Source: Deltaproteobacteria bacterium (GTDB taxonomy: Bacteria; Myxococcota_A; UBA9042; PHBI01). From it: a DNA stretch of 64,000 nt. Both the position numbers and the translations under genes were made by a program. Every line of letters begins with the position of its first letter. The stretch's first letter is position 1. Below the pieces are notes generated by a model. The model had not been told where the DNA came from and searched no databases. It was given only the letters and a program-made list of their open reading frames with translations. The stretch spans positions 37,431 through 101,430 of the forward strand of contig WYBB01000010.1 in NCBI GenBank assembly GCA_011526585.1. The letters run 5' to 3'. This document shows positions 17,260-26,300 of this stretch, one piece after another.

Positions 17260-18653
17260 AGAGCCTCTTCTGGCGCATCTTCGTGCTCTCGTGGATCGCG
17301 ATGGCGGTCGTCGGCGCGGGCTTCTCGCTGCTCGTCGCGACGAGCTATCCGACCGAGCGCATGGACCGCCGCATGCAGAGGATGGTCGCCGCCTTCGGCC
17401 TGCACGGCGAAGAGGTCCTGCGGGTGCGCGCGCGCGCCGGGGAAGCCGCGGCCGAGGCGTATCTGCGCGCGGTCGCCGCCGATCTGCAGGACAACCTCTG
17501 GATCTTCGAGGGCGACGCGCTGCGCTACGCCAGCGATCCCGACGGCGAGCCCGTCGTGCCCGAGCCCGAGGTGCCGCGCCTCGTCACCCAGGCGACGCCG
17601 GAGGGCTACCGCGAGCGCGAGCCCGACCTCGAGCGCTTCGCCATCTCGTTGCGCGACGAGGCCGGGCGTCCCACGGCGTGGACGCTGGTCGGGGTGAACC
17701 CGCGGCCCTCCCCGGTGCAGCGCGTGCTCGAGCGCGAAGCCCAGCGCCTGGTGCTGATCGTCGTCGTCGCCGGACTGGTCTCGCTCCTGCTCGCGCGCTT
17801 CCTGTCGCGCCCGCTGCTCAAGCTGCGCAAGGCCACCGCGCGCATCGCCCAGGGTGATCTCAGCGTGCGCGTCACCCCCGAGCTCGGGCGCGCCGGCGGC
17901 GAGCTCCTCGCGCTCGGCCGCGACTTCGACGCGATGGCCGAACGGCTCGAGGCGATCCTCGAGTCGCAGAAGCGCCTCCTGCGCGACGTCTCGCACGAGC
18001 TGCGCTCGCCGCTGGCGCGCATGGGTGTCGCGCTCGAGCTCGCGCGGGCGCGCGCCGGGACCGACGCGCAGCCTCTCCTCGACCGCATCGAGCGCGACTC
18101 GTTGCGGCTGGGTGCGCTGATCTCGGAGATCCTGCAGCTCACGCGCCTGGACGCCGGCGACCCGGGCAGCACCGTCGAGGCGCTGACGCTCCAGGAGGTC
18201 GCCGACCTCGTGCGCGGCGTCGCCGCCGACGTCGACTTCGAGGCGAAGAGCCGCGGTCGCGGCGTCGCGTGCACGGTCGAAGACATGCTCGGCGCGGCGA
18301 CGCTCGAAGGGCGCCCCGAGCTCCTGAGGCGCGCGGTCGAGAACGTGCTGCGCAACGCGGCCCGCTTCACCGCCGAGGGCACGAGCGTCGACTGCCGCGT
18401 GCGCCGCGATCGCGACGCGTTGGAGATCCGCGTGCGCGACCACGGACCGGGCGTGCCGGGCGAGGCGCTGGCCGAGATCTTCCGACCCTTCGTGCGCGTC
18501 GAGTCGGCGCGTGATCGCGAGACCGGCGGCGCCGGGATCGGGCTGGCGATCGTCGAGCGCGCCGTCAAGCTGCACAAGGGCACGGTCACGGCGGACAACG
18601 CCGAGGGCGGCGGCCTCGAGGTGGTGCTGCGCCTGCCGCTCCGCCTGGCGTGA
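17256..18653 (+). CDS. CpxA-like sensor histidine kinase
   Basis: 465 residues. First membrane segment about 8-28, periplasmic sensor 30-163, second membrane segment 164-183, HAMP 184-236. The H-box RDVSHELRSPLARM carries phosphoacceptor His247. ATPase boxes: N-box near 355 (ENVLRNAARF), D-box DHGPGVP and G-box GAGIGLAI. The start overlaps the regulator stop. Domain order and sizes match CpxA, including a small periplasmic domain. The signal sensed is unknown; the adjacent exporter suggests envelope stress or toxic compounds. Confidence 0.93.
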   Translation: MKSLFWRIFVLSWIAMAVVGAGFSLLVATSYPTERMDRRMQRMVAAFGLHGEEVLRVRARAGEAAAEAYLRAVAADLQDNLWIFEGDALRYASDPDGEPVVPEPEVPRLVTQATPEGYREREPDLERFAISLRDEAGRPTAWTLVGVNPRPSPVQRVLEREAQRLVLIVVVAGLVSLLLARFLSRPLLKLRKATARIAQGDLSVRVTPELGRAGGELLALGRDFDAMAERLEAILESQKRLLRDVSHELRSPLARMGVALELARARAGTDAQPLLDRIERDSLRLGALISEILQLTRLDAGDPGSTVEALTLQEVADLVRGVAADVDFEAKSRGRGVACTVEDMLGAATLEGRPELLRRAVENVLRNAARFTAEGTSVDCRVRRDRDALEIRVRDHGPGVPGEALAEIFRPFVRVESARDRETGGAGIGLAIVERAVKLHKGTVTADNAEGGGLEVVLRLPLRLA

Positions 18654-18685
18654 CGCCGCCGCGGGTCGCTCCAGCCGCCGTCACG

Positions 18686-19159
18686 TCACCCCGGCGTCAG
18701 GGGGGAGAGCGGCGGGCCGAGAACCTCGACCTGATGCTCGGCGGCGAGCGCCATGATCGCGCCCATGTCGGGCGGGCCGTCGGCCCGGAAGATCGGCGCC
18801 GCGCGGCGCTGCAGATCGTAGAAGCGCGTCTCGGGCCCGTTGAGGCCCACCATGATCGCCCGCTCGCTCTCGACGACGTAGGTGTGGGCGACGCCGGGGG
18901 GCGTGAAGATCGCGTCGCCCGCGTCGAGCACGTGCTCGACGCCGTCGGCGAGGAAGCGCACGCGCCCCTCGAGCACGTACTCCCAGGTGGCCCAGGGGTG
19001 ACGGTGCTGCGGTGCGCTGTCGCCGCGCGCGGCGTGCTCGATGAAGAGCTCGGGGTGCGCGCCGCCGGCGAACGGGAAGACCGTGCGGCTCTGGGATGAG
19101 AACGAGGTCGTGGGGGCGTCGGCGCCGCGAACGACCTGGGTACGGCTCGTCTCGCTCAT
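18686..19159 (-). CDS. Cupin-domain protein
   Basis: 157 residues forming a single small beta-barrel cupin. Motif 1 is HRHPWATWEYVLEG (near 55-70) and motif 2 PPGVAHTY (near 91). The histidines and the glutamate for metal binding are present (His, His, Glu, His). No signal peptide. Of two adjacent ATG codons the second fits the AGGG Shine-Dalgarno better. It is divergent from a TetR regulator with operator-like palindromes between. It may be an oxygenase, isomerase or sensor; small stand-alone cupins cannot be assigned a substrate from sequence. Confidence 0.85.
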   Translation of the reverse strand: MSETSRTQVVRGADAPTTSFSSQSRTVFPFAGGAHPELFIEHAARGDSAPQHRHPWATWEYVLEGRVRFLADGVEHVLDAGDAIFTPPGVAHTYVVESERAIMVGLNGPETRFYDLQRRAAPIFRADGPPDMGAIMALAAEHQVEVLGPPLSPLTPG

Positions 19160-19170
19160 CATGGACCCTT

Positions 19171-19187
19171 TGATCCTCAATGGATCA
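19171..19187. other. Inverted repeat TGATCC-N5-GGATCA before the cupin gene
   Basis: Perfect 6-bp arms around TCAAT, directly upstream of the cupin ribosome binding site. It could be a second repressor half of the divergent control region, or a 5' hairpin in the cupin message. Confidence 0.35.
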
Positions 19188-19203
19188 TGGAAGTTGTCGG
19201 TGT

Positions 19204-19223
19204 ACTGTACCGATTAGTACAGT
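19204..19223. promoter_or_regulatory. TetR-type operator between cupin and TetR genes
   Basis: Perfect inverted repeat ACTGTAC-CGATTA-GTACAGT, 7-bp arms and 6-bp centre, ending 6 bp before the GTG start of the TetR-family gene. Its position and form are typical of an operator bound by the product of the adjacent gene, repressing itself and probably the divergent cupin gene. Confidence 0.7.
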
Positions 19224-19229
19224 TATCTT

Positions 19230-19862
19230 GTGCCGGTGTCAAGCACGACCAGGACAAAGCGGGGCGAAGACCGGGCAGCGCGCTACCTCGAGGCCGCGCG
19301 GGCGCTGTTCCTTGTGCACGGCTACGAGGGCACCTCGACCGACATGATCGTGGCTCGGGTCGGCGGCTCGAAGGCAACGCTCTACCGCTACTTCCCCTCG
19401 AAGGAGGCGCTGGTCGAGGGGCTCATCGCCGAGCTCGCGGCGCGGGCGGCGCCGCCCATCGACGTCGCGTCGCTCCCGCTCGAGCGCGCGCTCGAGGTCC
19501 TCGGGCGCGCGACGCTCGACGCGGTGGTGAGCGAGCAGGCCGCCGCGCTGCTCAGGCTCTGCCTCGGTGCGCTGGGCCGATTCCCGAAGCTCGCCGAGAC
19601 GCTGTGGCGAGGCGGCCCCGCGTTGACCTATGCGCGCTTCATCACCTTCCTCGAAGCGCGCAGGGCCACGGGGGAGGTGGACTTCGAGGACGCGCAGCTC
19701 GCGGCGGAGCACTTCCTGGCCGGGATCGCCGGCCACATCCAGCTCAAGGTGGCGATGGGGATCGCGGCGCCGCCCGACGAGGCAGAGCGCGGGCGGCGCG
19801 TCGCAGCCGCGGTGGCCGCGTTCATGGCGCGTTACGCGACGCGACAGCCACGAACGCATTGA
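19230..19862 (+). CDS. TetR/AcrR-family transcriptional regulator
   Basis: 210 residues. N-terminal helix-turn-helix about 15-62 with the family pattern (AARALFLVHGYEGTSTDMI followed by SKATLYRYFPSKEALV). The C-terminal part resembles the AefR-like ligand domain. The GTG start is next to the palindrome; a second in-frame GTG lies two codons on. It ends convergently with the NtrC-like gene 28 bp away. Expected to repress itself and the cupin gene; ligand unknown. Confidence 0.9.
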   Translation: MPVSSTTRTKRGEDRAARYLEAARALFLVHGYEGTSTDMIVARVGGSKATLYRYFPSKEALVEGLIAELAARAAPPIDVASLPLERALEVLGRATLDAVVSEQAAALLRLCLGALGRFPKLAETLWRGGPALTYARFITFLEARRATGEVDFEDAQLAAEHFLAGIAGHIQLKVAMGIAAPPDEAERGRRVAAAVAAFMARYATRQPRTH

Positions 19863-19890
19863 GTCGGATCGATGCGACCCGATCGCCACC

Positions 19891-21225
19891 CTAACGGATG
19901 CCGTAGGCCTTGAGCTTCTCGTAGAGGGTGCGCTCGCCGATCCCCAGCCGCTCGGCGGCCCGCTTGCGGTGGCCGTTGACCGCAGCGAGCGCCTCGATGA
20001 TCGCGGCCTTCTCGGCCGCGATGAGCGTGCCCTCGGGGTCCTCCGGCGCGCCCTCCGGTGAAGGAAGGCCGAGGTGCTCGGCGCCGAGCAGGCGCCCGTC
20101 GGCCAGGATCGCCGCGCGCTCGAGCGTGTTGAGGAGCTCGCGCACGTTGCCCGGCCAGGCGTGGGTGAGGAGGGCGCGCCGGGCGTCGTCGGTCAGCTCG
20201 AGTCCGACCTTGCCGACGCTGGCGCCGACGCGCTCGAGCAGGAGCGACGCCAGCGGCAGGATCTCCGACCGGCGCTCGCGCAAGGGCGGCAGGCGGATCG
20301 GGAAGACCGCCAGCCGATGATAGAGGTCCTCGCGGAACTCGCCGCGCGCCATCGCCTGCGCGAGGTCGCGGTTGGTCGCCGCGATCCAGCGCACGTCCGC
20401 CGTCAGCGTCTCCGAGCCGCCGACGCGCTCGAAGGTCCTGTCCTGCAGCACGCGCAAGAGCTTGGCCTGCAGCTCGGGCTTGAGCTCGCCGAGCTCGTCG
20501 AGGAAGAAGGTGCCGCCCTCGGCGAGCTCGAGCTTGCCGCGCCGCCGCTGCACCGCGCCGGTGAACGCCCCGCGCTCGTGGCCGAAGAGCTCCGAGGCGA
20601 GGAGCTCGCTCGAGAGCGCCGCGCAGTTGACCGCGACGAACGGCCCCGCCGCGCGCAGGCTGCGCGCATGGATCACCCGCGCCGCGACCTCCTTGCCGGT
20701 CCCGCTCTCGCCGGTGAGCAGCACCGTCGCCTCGGTGCGCGCGACCTTGTCGATCGCCTGCGAGACCTGCTGCATCGCCGGATCGCCGAAGCTCAGCCGC
20801 GGCCCCGCGCCGGCGCCGCCTCCCTGGTCGCCCTCGAAGAGCGCGACCCGGTCGCTCAGGCCCCGCCGCTCGAGCGCACGCGCCACCAGGAGCCGCAGCT
20901 CCGCCGGGTTGGCCAGCGGCTTCTGCAGGTAGTCGAAGGCGCCGCGCTTCATCGCCTGCACCGCGCCCTCGACGGTGCCGTGCGCGGTGAGCACGATCAC
21001 CTCCAGCTCGGGCCACGCGCTCTTCGCCTTGTCGAGCAGCGCCTGCCCGTCGAGCCGCGGCATCTTCAGGTCGGTGATCAGCAGATGGAAACCGCGACGC
21101 CCCAGCGCCTCGAGCGCGGCCTGCCCGTCCGCCGCCATCACGACCTCGTGCCCTTCGTCCTCGAGCACCTCCGCGATGAACGTGCGGATCCCCTCTTCGT
21201 CGTCGACCACGAGGATGCGTGCCAT
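19891..21225 (-). CDS. Sigma-54-dependent response regulator, ZraR/NtrC family
   Basis: 444 residues. Receiver domain with phosphoacceptor Asp52 (TDLKMP) and Lys102. Sigma-54 activator ATPase with Walker A GESGTGKE (172-179), intact GAFTGA loop (219-224), which contacts sigma-54, and FFLDELGEL Walker B. The C-terminal Fis-type helix-turn-helix contains [18 protein letters not shown]. All functional residues are present. It follows the kinase gene by 9 bp in the order ZraP-ZraS-ZraR. The sigma-54 promoter and paired palindromes upstream of the first gene are its likely targets, giving an autoregulated circuit. Confidence 0.95.
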   Translation of the reverse strand: MARILVVDDEEGIRTFIAEVLEDEGHEVVMAADGQAALEALGRRGFHLLITDLKMPRLDGQALLDKAKSAWPELEVIVLTAHGTVEGAVQAMKRGAFDYLQKPLANPAELRLLVARALERRGLSDRVALFEGDQGGGAGAGPRLSFGDPAMQQVSQAIDKVARTEATVLLTGESGTGKEVAARVIHARSLRAAGPFVAVNCAALSSELLASELFGHERGAFTGAVQRRRGKLELAEGGTFFLDELGELKPELQAKLLRVLQDRTFERVGGSETLTADVRWIAATNRDLAQAMARGEFREDLYHRLAVFPIRLPPLRERRSEILPLASLLLERVGASVGKVGLELTDDARRALLTHAWPGNVRELLNTLERAAILADGRLLGAEHLGLPSPEGAPEDPEGTLIAAEKAAIIEALAAVNGHRKRAAERLGIGERTLYEKLKAYGIR

Positions 21226-21234
21226 CGCCGTCCC

Positions 21235-22581
21235 CTATACGCCCGCGCCCGCGCCGGGCAACCGCACCGTGAAGCGCGCGCCGCCGCCCTCGGCCTGCGC
21301 CGCGGTGATCACGCCGCCGTGCGCCTGCACGATACGCCGCGCGATCGCCAGGCCGAGCCCGGTGCCCTTGACGCGGCTCGTGCGGAAGGGCTCGAAGATC
21401 GCCTCCTCTTCGCCCGCGGCGATCCCCGGCCCGTGGTCGCGCACGTGGATCGTCAGATCGCCGCCCTCGTCGAGGCACGCCACCTCGATCGGCGACGCGC
21501 CCTCCCCGCTCGCCTCGATCGCGTTCTTCACCAGGTTCTCGACCACCTGCTCCATGCGCGACCGGTCCAGCGACCAGCGCGCCGGCGCGCGCGCCACGTC
21601 GAGCCTGAGGCGCGCGTCGCCGATCTTGTCGACCACCGCGCGCAGGATCGCCGCCGGCTCCACCAGCGCGCGCCGCACCGCCCCGGTGCGCGCGAAGTCG
21701 AGGATCTGCTCGCTCAGGGTCTCGATGCGCTCGGCCTCGTGCACCACGCGCTCGGCGCTCCGCGTCGCGCGGTGCTCGGCCTCGAGGCGCTCGACCACGA
21801 GCTGCGCGTGCCCCTTGAGCGAGGCCAGCGGATTGCGCAGCTCGTGCCCGAGCACCGCCGACATCTCGCCGAGCTCCGCCAGCCGCCGCTCCTTCGCCAG
21901 CGCGTTCTCCACGCGCGCGGCGCGCGCCGCCATGCGCCAGAACACGAACGCCAGCCCGACCAGGAGCGCCGCCGCGCCCGCGCTGACGACGAGGTGCGTC
22001 AGCGCACCGGCCTCGAGCTGCTCGGCCAGCACCGGCTCGACCTCGATCACCAGCGCCGCGCCGCGCCCCGGTCGGCGCAGGCGAAGCCCGCCCTCGACGC
22101 GTACGCGCGCGCCGATCCAGCGTGGTCGCGGCTCGCCCGGCGGCCCCGGCGCGAAGATCTCCTCGGCGCCCGCGCGCCCGCGCGCCTCGCCCGCCACCGC
22201 CACGAGCTCGCCGAAGGCCTGCAACGCGACGTACCTCAGGCCGGCCTCTTTGAGATCGTCCAGGAGCTCGCCGAGATCGACCTCGCGCTCGCCGCCGGCG
22301 ACTCGCTGCATCAAGGTCGGCCCGAGGTCGCGCAGGCTCCGCCGCACGGTCATGAAGAGATCGAGGGCGCGCGCCTCGGCCACCGCGCGCGCCGCCTCGC
22401 GTTGCCGCGCCCAGCTCGACACGCCGGTCGCGACCAGCGCCGCGCCCATGATCACCGTCGTCGCGAAGATCCCCCAACGCGCCAGCACCGTACGCCGGGT
22501 CTTGTTGGCCGCTTCGCGGGTACCCCGCCGCTCACCAGGAGCGAGCGGCGCAGCGGCGCGCGGGGGATCGTCGTCGGTCAT
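21235..22581 (-). CDS. Sensor histidine kinase, ZraS-like
   Basis: 448 residues. Membrane segments at about 34-56 and 194-216 flank a 137-residue periplasmic sensor. The H-box [16 protein letters not shown] has phosphoacceptor His246. N-box [12 protein letters not shown]-box DHGPGIA and G-box GTGLGLAI are intact. Partner of the NtrC-class regulator downstream. Upstream neighbour is a ZraP/CpxP-like periplasmic protein. E. coli ZraS senses zinc through the periplasm with ZraP as repressor; whether zinc is the signal here cannot be told. Confidence 0.93.
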   Translation of the reverse strand: MTDDDPPRAAAPLAPGERRGTREAANKTRRTVLARWGIFATTVIMGAALVATGVSSWARQREAARAVAEARALDLFMTVRRSLRDLGPTLMQRVAGGEREVDLGELLDDLKEAGLRYVALQAFGELVAVAGEARGRAGAEEIFAPGPPGEPRPRWIGARVRVEGGLRLRRPGRGAALVIEVEPVLAEQLEAGALTHLVVSAGAAALLVGLAFVFWRMAARAARVENALAKERRLAELGEMSAVLGHELRNPLASLKGHAQLVVERLEAEHRATRSAERVVHEAERIETLSEQILDFARTGAVRRALVEPAAILRAVVDKIGDARLRLDVARAPARWSLDRSRMEQVVENLVKNAIEASGEGASPIEVACLDEGGDLTIHVRDHGPGIAAGEEEAIFEPFRTSRVKGTGLGLAIARRIVQAHGGVITAAQAEGGGARFTVRLPGAGAGV

Positions 22582-22598
22582 CGCGCTCGAGGCCTACC

Positions 22599-23120
22599 TC
22601 ACTCGGTGGGTTCCGGCGAGCCCGGCCCCGGTCCGGGCCCGAAGCCCTTGCCCCAGCCGCGCTTGCCGCCCTTGTGGTGCCGGCCGAAGCCGCGCTTCTT
22701 CTGCAGCTCGACGAACTCGCCGAACTGCTCGGGCGTGAGCACGCCGCGCGCCGCGAACATGAACTCGACGCGGCTCTCGGCGAGCTGCCCCTCGAGCGCG
22801 TTGATCTCCCGCTCGGCCGCGAGGATCGCCTGCTTGTCGGGGTTGGGCGCGAGCCAGAGCGCGCGCGTCGCCTCGCGCTTGGCGCGGATCTGCTCGCGGA
22901 TCGAGACCGCGTCATCGCGGTGGTCCTGCTTGAGCGTCTCGAGCGCGGCCTTCTGCTTGTCGTCGAGGCCGAGCTTTTCGGCGAGGCGCTCGATGCGGTC
23001 GCCGCGCCAGCCCTCTTTGTCGCCGCGCGGCCCGGGCCCGCGCGAGAACGCGACGGGCACGGCGATGGCGAGCGCGAGCGCCGCCGCGCCCAGGGTCAAG
23101 AACACGTTACGTCGGGTCAT
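22599..23120 (-). CDS. ZraP/CpxP/Spy-like periplasmic protein
   Basis: 173 residues with a signal peptide (about 1-27, cleaved after VAFS). The mature part is a long helical hairpin (40-145), charged and rich in Leu, Lys and Glu, with [12 protein letters not shown] matching the LTxxQ motif of the Spy/CpxP/ZraP family. The C-terminal tail (His, Gly, Lys, Pro-Gly) with HHKGGKRG may bind metal. Such proteins act as periplasmic chaperones and as negative regulators of the neighbouring kinase. The second of two close ATG codons has the better spacing from GGAG. First gene of the operon; a near-perfect sigma-54 promoter lies 51 bp upstream. Confidence 0.88.
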   Translation of the reverse strand: MTRRNVFLTLGAAALALAIAVPVAFSRGPGPRGDKEGWRGDRIERLAEKLGLDDKQKAALETLKQDHRDDAVSIREQIRAKREATRALWLAPNPDKQAILAAEREINALEGQLAESRVEFMFAARGVLTPEQFGEFVELQKKRGFGRHHKGGKRGWGKGFGPGPGPGSPEPTE

Positions 23121-23170
23121 GGTCATCTCTCCAGGTCGTCATCGGTGCATCATCGCACGCTCGCCGAGAG

Positions 23171-23186
23171 AGCAAGCGACATGCCA
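23171..23186 (-). promoter_or_regulatory. Sigma-54 promoter of the ZraP-ZraS-ZraR-like operon
   Basis: The minus strand reads TGGCATG-TCGC-TTGCT. It matches the -24/-12 consensus at nearly every position, with GG and GC exactly 10 nt apart. Predicted start near 23160, giving a 39-nt leader with GGAG. The operon itself encodes a sigma-54 activator. Confidence 0.75.
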
Positions 23187-23237
23187 CGCGCGCCGCGCGC
23201 CCCGGCGGCCGTCTTCCGGATGGGGCCGCCATGCGCC

Positions 23238-23274
23238 TCTGCGGATTCCGCAGATCGAGCTGCGAGATCCGCGG
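23238..23274. promoter_or_regulatory. Paired upstream activator sites for the sigma-54 promoter
   Basis: A perfect palindrome TCTGCGGA-T-TCCGCAGA (23238-23254) is followed by a degenerate copy CTGCGAGATCCGCGG (23260-23274). Their centres are 21 bp apart, two helical turns, and lie at about -86 and -107 from the predicted start. This is the usual layout for two activator dimers that assemble into a ring. Confidence 0.6.
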
Positions 23275-23330
23275 GAGCGACCGACGATGTGACGCCGCAG
23301 CGCGCTCGGATCCGGCTCGATCTGTCTTGT

Positions 23331-23364
23331 CTGAACAGGGTCGCCTCGAGGCGATCCTGTTCAG
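23331..23364. terminator. Large inverted repeat at the 3' end of the CHAT gene
   Basis: Arms CTGAACAGGGTCGCC and GGCGATCCTGTTCAG (14 of 15 bases pair) around a TCGA loop; the right arm contains the stop codon of the CHAT-domain gene. It would form a very stable hairpin in RNA from either strand. There is no T-run, so it may be a factor-dependent terminator or mRNA-end stabiliser. It separates two same-strand operons, about 175-190 bp upstream of the sigma-54 promoter. Confidence 0.5.
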
Positions 23365-26300
23365 CGCCAGTTGCCGATCAGGACGAAGGGCGCCCAGTAG
23401 CGCGGGTGCGAAAGGTCGATGCGCGCGTTGTCCGGCGGCTCCTCGGGCGCCGCCGAGCTCGCCGGATCCGCGCTCGGACCGGTCGCGACCAAGGCCAGCG
23501 GCCGCGGCCCGCGATCGTCGGGCGCGGGCTCGCGCTCGAGCGTGACCTCCTTTCGGATGAACGCCAGCATCGCCGCTTGCAGGACCTCGGCGCGCGAGCG
23601 CTTCCGCCCCTCGCGCATCGATCGATAGAGGGTCTTCATGAAGAGCCCGGTGCTCGCGTCGCTCACCGGCCACAGCGTCGCCAGCACGGCGCGCGCTCCG
23701 AGCCGCATCGCCAGGGACGCGAAGCCCTCGATCTCGCGCCCGTCGCTGTCGCCTCCGCCCAGCGCGGTGTTGCACGCCGAGAGCGCGAGCAGATCCACGC
23801 CGTCGAACCTCATGTCGTAGCGGATCTCCTCGAGCGTCAGCCGGCCGCCGTCGCCGAGCAGGAGATACGAGTCGGCCTCGCCGCCCGGACCCAGCACGAA
23901 GTGGCTGGCGATGTGCACCGCGTTGAAGCGCCGCTCGTCGAGCAGCGCCATGAGCGCGTCGCGCGAGAACGCGTCGTCCAGGTGCACGACCCCCGGCAGC
24001 TCCCCGTCCGGATCGCTCTCGTCGCGCTTGACGATCCCCTCGAGCTCCTCCGGTACCGCGGCGAGCTGCTGGTGACCCGGCACCGCGCGCCCGCACCCGA
24101 ACGCCGCCAGCGACTCGCTCGCCTTCCTCGGCGCCATGATACGCGGCAGCACCGCGCGCGCGAAGTGCACCACGCGGTAACGCTCGACGAGCCACTGGCG
24201 CCCGTCCCAGAGCGCCGCCAGCGGCGCGTAGCGCAGCGCGCCGTCGAGCGAGATCAACAGCGTCTCCGCCCCGGCCTCCGCGAGATCGCCCTCGATCGGC
24301 GCGATCAAGACCCGATAGAGCTCCTCGGCGGCCACCCGCGGATCGCGCCGCGGATCGCTCAGCACCTGGCGGAACTGGAAGACGAGCGCGTTGAGCTCGG
24401 CCGGCGCGATCGCCGCCTCGCGTCCGGACTGGCTGTCCGGCGTGGTCACGATCGCGCGCACCCGCTCGTCGGTGATGAGGTAGTGGACCATGACCACGCC
24501 CTGGCCGAGCGTCGCCAACGTGTCCTGCATCGCCGCCAGGTCGCGCAGGTTCATCGCCGCGATCGCGCGCGCACGCGCCGGCGTCATGCCGTCGAGCTCG
24601 CCTTCGAGCCGCCTCAGCCACGCCTCGAACGCCCTCCGTCGTTCGCGCAGCGTCTGACGCGCGTCATCGAGGCGCGGCGCGCTCGGCCGTCGCGGGCTCT
24701 CGCCCTCGATCCGCTCGACCACCGCCTCGACCTTCGCCCGCGCCGCGACCAGCGCGCGCTCGGGTCGATCGCTCTGCCGCTCCTGGCCGAGCGCCAGCGG
24801 CGGCGCGCGCTCGTCGCGCTGCGTCATCGACTCGTCCGCGCGCTCGCCGGCCTTGCCGCCCCGCGTGACCCCGCCGGCGAAGACCAGCGCCTCCTCGCGC
24901 TTGATCGCGGCCAACGCCGCCGTCGCCTCGAGGAAGCGCCCGGCCTCGATCAGTTGATCGGCCAGCTCGCGCCACGCCGCGACCCGATCGTCGACGAACG
25001 CGCGCGCGGCGAGCGCGGGCACGTCCCGGCGCATGCGCTCGAGCGTCGTGACCGCGCGCTTGGCGAACCAGATCGCCACCGCACGCTTGCCCCGCGCGCG
25101 CTGCACCCGCCCGAGCTCGAGCTCGACCGCCCAGCGCGCCTCTCGGACCTCGGCCTGGGCCACGATGGCGTACGCCGTCTCCGCGAAGCTCAGCGCCTCG
25201 TCGAGCCGACCCGCGCGCCGCGCGATCGCCGCCTGCGCCGTCAGGATCCGCGCGTAGTCGATCGCGCTCGCGAGCGAGAGCGCCTCGACATCGGGCGCGC
25301 CTTCGCTCGCCAGGATCGCCTCCCGCCCGCGCGCGAGCACGGCCTCCGCCTCCGCGTCGCGCCCCACGCTCATGAGCACGTTGCCGATCCCGAGGTCGTA
25401 GCGCCCCAGCGCCCAATCGGCGGCGCGCTCCGCGGCGAGACCCGCGCGCGCCTCGTTCATCAGCGCCAGCGCACCCGCGTCATCACCATCGACCGCCCGC
25501 CAGAGGCCCGCGCTGAACAGGATCGCAGCGACCTCGTCGACCCCGTGCACCTCGCCCCGCTCGACGCGCGCGAGCTCCGCGTCCACGATCGCACGCGCCT
25601 CGTCGCGCGCCCCGACCCGCCCGAGCAGCGTCGCCAGGTTGTGGCGCAGCACGTGCGCCGACGGCGCATCGCCTCGCCCGTCGTCATGCGTGGCGACCAG
25701 CGCGAGCGCCTCGCGCGCCGCCGCGATCGCCTCCTCGTAGCGGGCCGCCTCGCCGAGCGCGAGCGCCAGCTTGTCGACGAGCCCCGCGCGCAAGAGCGCG
25801 AGCGCCTCCCCCTCGAGGCGCAAGAGCCCCGCCAGGATCCCCTCGGCGGCGCGCGCGAGCTGCCCCGCGCGCATGCGCAGTCGCGCCTCGGCGGTGATGA
25901 TCGCCGCCCACACCCGATGCACCGGCAGGACCTGGGTCGCCGCAGGCGCGCCACCCTGCCAGGCGCCCGCCCCGCGAAAGGCGAAGCTGGATCGGGCGCC
26001 CTCGAGCGCGGCGCGCGCCGACGCCAGCTCCGCCTCGGCCTCGCCGGCTCGCCGACGCTCGGTGAGGATCCGCGCGAGGCTCATGCGCGCCGACGCCAGG
26101 AGCAGCGCCCGCCCGCGCCACCCGATCCCGCCGCCGAGCTCGGGCAGCGGCGCCAGCGCGCGCTCGTCCACGAGCGCCCGCGCCACACGCTCGGCCTCGA
26201 ACCAGTGACCGGCGTCGACGCAACCCCCGAGCGCCGACTCCAGCGCGATCGCGCCGTCTTCGACCAGCCCCGCGCTCAGACGCCACCGCGGGATCACCTC

